DNA of 10,227 nt from an uncultured Bacteroidales bacterium (GTDB taxonomy: Bacteria > Bacteroidota > Bacteroidia > Bacteroidales > Muribaculaceae), in the NCBI GenBank assembly GCA_900554715.1, contig USIN01000048.1, positions 1 through 10,227 on the forward strand, read 5' to 3'. The number at the start of each line of letters is the position of its first letter. Positions within the stretch are counted from its first letter, which is position 1. Shown one piece after another: positions 6,831-10,227 of this stretch. The notes under the pieces were generated by a model. It saw only the letters and a list, made by a program, of their open reading frames with translations. It was not told the origin of the DNA and searched no databases. A program made the translations under genes and the position numbers.

Positions 6831-6957
6831 CGTGAAAAGGTCATCATTTTGGTGGTTTTGGCTTTTTAATAAAGTCAGTAAAATGCCTTTTCTTGTCATT
6901 ATAACACCCCGCCCCGCGAAATGGTTCATGAATCAAAAAAAATTGGTCAAAAAAAAA

Positions 6958-7011
6958 TAGCTATCTTAGCTAACTTAGCTATTTTAGCTATAATAGTCCT
7001 CTTAGCCTTCT
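6958..7011. repeat. Degenerate 9-bp tandem repeat, six copies
   Basis: Six units with strict 9-bp spacing each begin with TAG: tagctatct, tagctaact, tagctattt, tagctataa, tagtcctct, tagccttct. The first four keep TAGCTA and the last two have diverged. The array ends about 30 bp before the SulP -33 element, so it could affect promoter activity of either divergent gene. Confidence 0.85.
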
Positions 7012-7040
7012 GCCCAATTTTTAACCTTTTTAGCCAATTT

Positions 7041-7071
7041 TTGTTTATTTTGGAAATTATCGCTACCTTTG
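7041..7071 (+). promoter_or_regulatory. SulP gene promoter (-33/-7 type)
   Basis: TTG at 7041-7043, the end of a T-run, is followed after 20 nt by TACCTTTG at 7064-7071. This is a near-perfect Bacteroidota primary sigma promoter. Transcription would start near 7078, about 43 nt before the SulP ATG. The leader has no Shine-Dalgarno sequence, as expected for this phylum. Confidence 0.8.
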
Positions 7072-7120
7072 CGACCAGTTTTAAGGTAAAAAAGTAATTC
7101 ATCAGGTACAATTTAATTTT

Positions 7121-8839
7121 ATGAATCTAACGGGTTCTATTGATTTCCGCCCGAAGATTTTCAGCAGTCTGCGCCATTACGACATGACACGGCTGAAAGA
7201 AGACGTCATCGCGGGAATCGTGGTAGGCATCGTCGCCCTGCCTCTTGCTATCGCTTTCGGTATCGCCTCGGGCGTCAGTCCGACAATCGGTCTTATCACG
7301 GCCATCATCGGCGGTTTTCTCGTATCATTCTTCGGCGGCAACACCGTCCAGATTGGCGGTCCGACAGGCGCTTTCATCGTAATCGTCTATAACATCATCG
7401 CCCAGTTCGGCCTCCACGGCCTCGCCATCGCCACGTTCATGGCCGGTGTGATACTCATACTCATGGGGCTTTTCCATCTGGGCACAGTCATCAAGTTTAT
7501 CCCCTACCCGATTGTCGTCGGTTTCACAGCCGGTATCGCACTGACAATATTCTCGACCCAGATCAATGACTTTTTCGGCCTTGGCCTCAAGGACATTCCC
7601 GGACAGTTCATACCCAAATGGGGTCTATATTTCAAAAGTTTCGGCAATATATCCCTCTACACTCTGGCAACCGGCATCGTCTCGCTCCTTATTATAATAG
7701 CGGCGCCACGCATATCCAAGAAACTGCCCGGCGCTCTCATCGCCATCATCATCGTCACAGCAGCAGCCTACCTTCTCAAACAGTTTGTGCCGGGCTTCAG
7801 CGTCGAGACCATCGGCGACCGCTTCGGCAACATGGCCACTGACATCCCGGCGCCCCACGGCTTCGAACTGAACATGGCCACAATCAACATGCTGCTGCCG
7901 TCGGCCTTCACCATCGCCGTGCTCGGCGCCATCGAGTCTCTGCTGTCTGCCACCGTGGCCGACGGCGTGACCGGTTCGCGCACCAACAGCAACACCGAAC
8001 TTATCGGCCAGGGCATCGCCAACGTCACAGTGCCGTTTTTCGGCGGTATCCCCGTCACCGGCGCCATTGCCCGCACTATGACAAACATAACCAACGGCGG
8101 ACGCACGCCTGTCGCCGGCGTCGTCCACGCCCTCGTCCTGCTGCTCATCTATCTATTCCTCATGCCGCTTATCAATTACGTGCCCATGGCATGTCTGGCG
8201 GCCGTGCTGATGGTTGTGGCATACAACATGAGCGGCTGGCGCACTATTGCCGGCATCCTCAAGACGCCTAAAAGCGATGTATCGGTGCTGATTGTCACAT
8301 TCCTGCTCACTGTCATTTTCGACCTGACAATCGCCATCGAGATCGGTCTGCTGCTGGCGGTCGTGCTTTTCCTGCGCCGAGTCACCGAAAACACAGAAAT
8401 CAAGATATACTCCGAGCAGCTTGACGTCGCCGAAGGCACCGACCTCGGCAAACACGAAGTTCTCGACGTCGCCAAAGGCGTGAGCGTCTATGAGATCGAC
8501 GGGCCGTTCTTCTTCGGCGTCGCTACAAAATTCGACGAAATGATGCGCATGACCTTAGGCAGCAAACCGTTAGTGCGAATCATCCGCATGCGCAAAGTAT
8601 CGTTCATCGACGCCACCGGCCTACACAACCTCGAGATTCTCATCAAATCGTCACAAAGCGAGGGTATCCACATCGTGCTCTCGGGCGTCAAGCCTAATGT
8701 TAAAGAATCTCTCGAGCACGCCGGCATCGACCGCCTCATAGGCGCCGACCATATCTGCGACCATATAACCAAGGCTGTGGTAATGGCAAACGACATCGTC
8801 GCATCGCTAAAAGCGCAACACAGCCTAAACAAATCATAA
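7121..8839 (+). CDS. SulP (SLC26-type) anion transporter with STAS domain
   Basis: This is a 572-residue inner-membrane transporter. Residues about 26-418 form the hydrophobic SulP core. VALPLAIAFGIASGVSP (38-54), IGGPTGAF (78-85) and the segment at 280-335 (VADGVTGSRTNSNTELIGQG, then FFGGIPVTGAIART and NGGRTP) are SulP hallmarks. Residues about 453-556 form a cytoplasmic STAS domain with FIDATG (495-500) at the usual conserved loop. Family members move bicarbonate, sulfate, dicarboxylates or other anions, often with sodium or protons; sequence alone does not decide the substrate. Length is normal and nothing looks broken. The first ATG is used because FRPKIFSSLRHY precedes the first helix as in relatives. 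It is monocistronic by appearance, with its own promoter, but I found no clear terminator in the 163 bp before the next gene. Confidence 0.93.
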   Translation: MNLTGSIDFRPKIFSSLRHYDMTRLKEDVIAGIVVGIVALPLAIAFGIASGVSPTIGLITAIIGGFLVSFFGGNTVQIGGPTGAFIVIVYNIIAQFGLHGLAIATFMAGVILILMGLFHLGTVIKFIPYPIVVGFTAGIALTIFSTQINDFFGLGLKDIPGQFIPKWGLYFKSFGNISLYTLATGIVSLLIIIAAPRISKKLPGALIAIIIVTAAAYLLKQFVPGFSVETIGDRFGNMATDIPAPHGFELNMATINMLLPSAFTIAVLGAIESLLSATVADGVTGSRTNSNTELIGQGIANVTVPFFGGIPVTGAIARTMTNITNGGRTPVAGVVHALVLLLIYLFLMPLINYVPMACLAAVLMVVAYNMSGWRTIAGILKTPKSDVSVLIVTFLLTVIFDLTIAIEIGLLLAVVLFLRRVTENTEIKIYSEQLDVAEGTDLGKHEVLDVAKGVSVYEIDGPFFFGVATKFDEMMRMTLGSKPLVRIIRMRKVSFIDATGLHNLEILIKSSQSEGIHIVLSGVKPNVKESLEHAGIDRLIGADHICDHITKAVVMANDIVASLKAQHSLNKS

Positions 8840-8919
8840 AAAGCACGTCTTTAAACGGTTACTAAACAATTAATTTTCAATAATATTTAGATATTCATAA
8901 AAAATTGACAATTTTTGTT

Positions 8920-8949
8920 TTGCAGTTTAAAAATTTTGCTATACCTTTG
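8920..8949 (+). promoter_or_regulatory. Promoter of the small lipoprotein gene
   Basis: TTG at 8920-8922 (within TTTTG) is followed after 19 nt by TACCTTTG at 8942-8949, a near-perfect Bacteroidota -33/-7 promoter. The start site would be near 8956, leaving a leader of about 47 nt that is A/T-rich and lacks a Shine-Dalgarno sequence. The -7 octamer is identical to that of the SulP promoter. Confidence 0.8.
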
Positions 8950-9002
8950 TACCGTTTTTGAAGCATAAAAGTATTGTTTTATAATTTAAAATTTAAGAAA
9001 AA

Positions 9003-9212
9003 ATGAAAAAGTTAGTTTTATTACTTGCTGTTGTTTTCAGCGTATCACTTTTCTCTTGTGGTAACGGCGAAAAGAAAGCTGAAGCTACCGACTCAGTTGC
9101 TGCAGACACAGTAGTTGTCGCTGCTGAAGTTGACACCGTTGTAGCTCCCGTTGACTCTGCTGCTGCTGACACAGTAGTTGCTGAAGTTGTTGAAGCTGTC
9201 GCTGCTGAATAA
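9003..9212 (+). CDS. Small acidic Ala/Val-rich lipoprotein (function unknown)
   Basis: This 69-residue protein has a clear lipoprotein signal peptide (MKKLVLLLAVVFSVSLFSC, Cys19). The 50-residue mature part is low complexity, built from Ala, Val, Asp and Glu, with DTVV at 35-38, 44-47 and 56-59. After the lysines near 24-25 there are no positive charges, so the tail is strongly acidic. Fourteen of 15 alanine codons are GCT and none is GCC or GCG, unlike the GCC-rich neighbouring SulP gene. Together with a near-consensus promoter and a terminator right behind the gene, this suggests high expression. Similar short, disordered lipoproteins are common in Bacteroidales but have no established role. 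I do not assign a function. Confidence 0.85.
   Translation: MKKLVLLLAVVFSVSLFSCGNGEKKAEATDSVAADTVVVAAEVDTVVAPVDSAAADTVVAEVVEAVAAE
9105..9180 (+). repeat. 13-bp direct repeat inside the small lipoprotein gene
   Basis: The sequence gacacagtagttg is exact at 9105-9117 and 9168-9180, 63 bp (21 codons) apart and in frame. It encodes the first and third DTVV blocks. This suggests the tail grew by in-frame duplication and could expand or contract in whole codons. Confidence 0.75.
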
Positions 9213-9240
9213 TCAACGCAACCCGTTCAAACTTATTCAT

Positions 9241-9273
9241 AAGTCGATCTCTCTCCGAGGGTCGACTTTTTTA
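9241..9273 (+). terminator. Terminator of the small lipoprotein gene
   Basis: A 7-bp stem, aagtcga (9241-9247) with tcgactt (9262-9268), encloses a loop that can pair further, and is followed by a six-T run (9267-9272). It begins 28 nt after the lipoprotein stop codon. Confidence 0.82.
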
Positions 9274-9287
9274 TTACCCCAAAAAAC

Positions 9288-9325
9288 AAAATGTGCCGCC
9301 GGGACTAATCCCCGCGGCGCATTTT
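9288..9325. terminator. Bidirectional terminator-like hairpin
   Basis: A long stem pairs 9288-9303 with 9311-9325 (about 15 bp with one bulge and one G-T pair) around a 7-nt loop. A-rich sequence precedes it and T4 follows on the plus strand; on the minus strand it exits into TTTTGTTTTTT. It can therefore stop transcription from both sides between the convergent lipoprotein and FKBP genes. Confidence 0.7.
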
Positions 9326-9351
9326 GCTTCCGGCTCAACAAGGCAGCCGAT

Positions 9352-9382
9352 AAAAAAAAGGCCGTGAGCAACTCACGGCCTT
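9352..9382 (-). terminator. Terminator of the lemA-FKBP operon
   Basis: On the minus strand a perfect 11-bp stem (9382-9372 with 9368-9358) with a 3-nt loop is followed by T8 (9359-9352; the last two T also pair). It starts about 24 nt after the FKBP stop codon. Confidence 0.87.
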
Positions 9383-9405
9383 CATATCATTAACAGCCAC
9401 GGCCA

Positions 9406-9963
9406 TCAATACGGCGAAGCCTCATATTTATATATGTCGTGGAGACGGATGTTGAAACGCAGGTTTGAATATGCAGGCATCGACGTGGTCGATGTCGTGC
9501 CATAGGCAAGCTGATAGGGGACAATCACCTCGGCCGTGTCGCCGACGTGCATGTCACAGAGCGCTGCTGCCCAGCCGGGCACAAGCTTGCTGAGCTGGGC
9601 GCGATAGATGCCCGGGCCCCAGATCGTGAGAGTCGACGACGAGTCGACAGCCGCATCGTTATAAAGATGAAGCTTGTAGCGCACGTCGATGACGCTCGTA
9701 TAGATGGGCGAGAGTTTATCTTTCGTCTCTTCTGTATTATTGAAATAATGGACAAGCACAAAGTTGGCCGGATCCCAGTCTGGCACGATTACCTTATAAT
9801 AAGGAGTGCCGTCGGCGTTCTTGCGGGACTGCATTTCAGAGAGCCACTGGCTGTTGGCCTTGCGCCATGCCTCATTATCGTCATCGTCGTCGCCGCACGA
9901 CACAAGCGCTCCGAAAACCACGGCCATCAGGCCGAACATCAATAGCAACGGTAATTTTTTCAT
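9406..9963 (-). CDS. FKBP-type peptidyl-prolyl isomerase lipoprotein
   Basis: This 185-residue lipoprotein probably speeds cis-trans isomerisation at proline bonds during folding of exported proteins. The signal peptide ends in LVSC (Cys23). The mature start, CGDDDDDN, has five aspartates in a row, resembling the acidic signal that sends Bacteroidota lipoproteins to the cell surface. Residues about 85-179 fit the FKBP fold: VDSSS (106-110) where FKBPs usually have FDSS, LVPGWAAAL (127-135) with Trp131 at the active-site floor, MHVGDTAEVIVP (138-149), QLAYG (151-155) with the conserved Tyr, and NLRFNIRLHDI (167-177). The Phe-to-Val change and a short proximal loop may lower activity. It starts 5 nt after the lemA stop codon, so the two genes are co-transcribed and possibly translationally coupled. 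Confidence 0.87.
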   Translation of the reverse strand: MKKLPLLLMFGLMAVVFGALVSCGDDDDDNEAWRKANSQWLSEMQSRKNADGTPYYKVIVPDWDPANFVLVHYFNNTEETKDKLSPIYTSVIDVRYKLHLYNDAAVDSSSTLTIWGPGIYRAQLSKLVPGWAAALCDMHVGDTAEVIVPYQLAYGTTSTTSMPAYSNLRFNIRLHDIYKYEASPY

Positions 9964-9968
9964 ATCGG

Positions 9969-10227
9969 TCAGAACTGTACTTTTGGTGCTGATTGAGCCT
10001 CGCTGTCAGCCTCAAACTGAGGTTTGGCCTCGAAACCGAAGAACGATGCGAAGATATTGCCCGGGAAGCGTTTGACTCTGAGATTATAATCTTTCACCTT
10101 TGCGGTATAATAGCCTCTGAAGGTAGCGATGCGGTTTTCCGTGCCTTCCAGCTGGGCTTGCAGTTCCAGAAAGTTTTGGTTGGCTTTCAGGTCGGGATAA
10201 TTTTCGGTAATGGCAAGCAGCTTGCCC
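9969..10227 (-). CDS. LemA family protein, C-terminal fragment
   Basis: Only the last 85 residues are in the window; the gene continues past 10227. The reading ITENYPDLKANQNFLELQAQ followed by LEGTENRIATFRGYYTAKVKDYN and VKRFPGNIFASFFGF is the highly conserved end of LemA proteins. These are anchored by one N-terminal transmembrane helix with a helical-bundle domain outside the cytoplasm. The tail after GFEAKPQFEA ends in PKVQF, the usual LemA terminus. The molecular role of LemA is poorly defined; in many bacteria the gene neighbours a TPM-domain protein or a membrane protease. Here it is followed after 5 nt by the FKBP lipoprotein gene, suggesting a shared envelope function, which is inference. 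The stop codon is at 9969-9971. Confidence 0.9.
   Translation of the reverse strand, partial: GKLLAITENYPDLKANQNFLELQAQLEGTENRIATFRGYYTAKVKDYNLRVKRFPGNIFASFFGFEAKPQFEADSEAQSAPKVQF

Larger units (their letters stand above)
6747..7120. other. Divergent intergenic region between GH20 and SulP
   Basis: This is 374 bp without a credible gene. From left to right it contains the GH20 -7 element, a minus-strand terminator-like hairpin, AT-rich sequence with a short GC-rich patch (6907-6918), a six-copy 9-bp tandem repeat, and the SulP promoter with its roughly 43-nt leader. The GH20 frame stays open to 6929, but nothing indicates that this part is translated. Confidence 0.55.

Noticed and set aside
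6898..6903. TATAAT on the minus strand upstream of GH20
   Set aside because: There is no -35 at proper spacing, and this type of -10 is not the usual promoter in Bacteroidota. It is probably chance in AT-rich DNA.
6747..6929. 61-residue N-terminal extension of the GH20 protein
   Set aside because: It would place the lipoprotein signal peptide in the interior and cross a terminator hairpin and a -7 element. The start at 6746 is much better supported.
7625..8148. Minus-strand frames opposite the SulP gene
   Set aside because: They are antisense shadows inside a well-conserved transporter gene and lack any recognisable feature.
8905..8910. TTGACA resembling an E. coli -35 box
   Set aside because: No suitably spaced TATAAT follows, and a much better TTG-N19-TACCTTTG promoter of the Bacteroidota type lies just downstream.
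9178..9393. 71-codon frame overlapping the end of the small lipoprotein gene
   Set aside because: It runs through three terminator hairpins and has no domain or export signal.

Overview
The window looks like a chromosomal segment of a Bacteroidota species, most likely a gut member of the Bacteroidales. A Muribaculaceae-like genome would fit, but that family call is an inference. Four things support it: an Mfa1-type (type V) fimbrillin with DUF3575 and DUF3868 companions, several lipoproteins, -33/-7 promoters of the TTG-N19/20-TAnnTTTG class with no Shine-Dalgarno sequences, and GC-rich genes separated by AT-rich spacers holding short tandem repeats.

Layout. Positions 1-211 are a repeat-rich spacer with a GC-rich terminator-like hairpin. 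Positions 212-4146 (minus strand) are a three-gene fimbrial operon, transcribed as a DUF3575 outer-membrane protein, then a DUF3868/OmpA-like/TPR protein, then an Mfa1-family major fimbrillin lipoprotein. Positions 4147-4511 hold the probable operon promoter, a C9 homopolymer and a long leader. Positions 4512-6746 (minus) encode a GH20 beta-N-acetylhexosaminidase lipoprotein. Positions 6747-7120 are a divergent intergenic region with an upstream terminator, a 9-bp tandem repeat and a textbook promoter for the next gene. Positions 7121-8839 (plus) encode a SulP anion transporter with a STAS domain. Positions 9003-9212 (plus) encode a 69-residue acidic Ala/Val-rich lipoprotein with its own strong promoter. 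Positions 9213-9405 hold three consecutive hairpins between convergent genes. Positions 9406-10227 (minus) carry an FKBP-type prolyl isomerase lipoprotein preceded by the C-terminal part of LemA.

The three fimbrial genes probably work together in building or anchoring a type V pilus. The GH20 enzyme probably trims N-acetylhexosamines from host or peptidoglycan glycans. SulP and the small lipoprotein look like separate transcription units, and lemA plus the FKBP gene look co-transcribed. I saw no rRNA, tRNA, CRISPR array, transposase or phage gene. The parts that may be new are the two DUF proteins of the fimbrial operon, the C9 tract beside its promoter, several short tandem repeat families in the spacers, and an orphan terminator just upstream of the GH20 gene.
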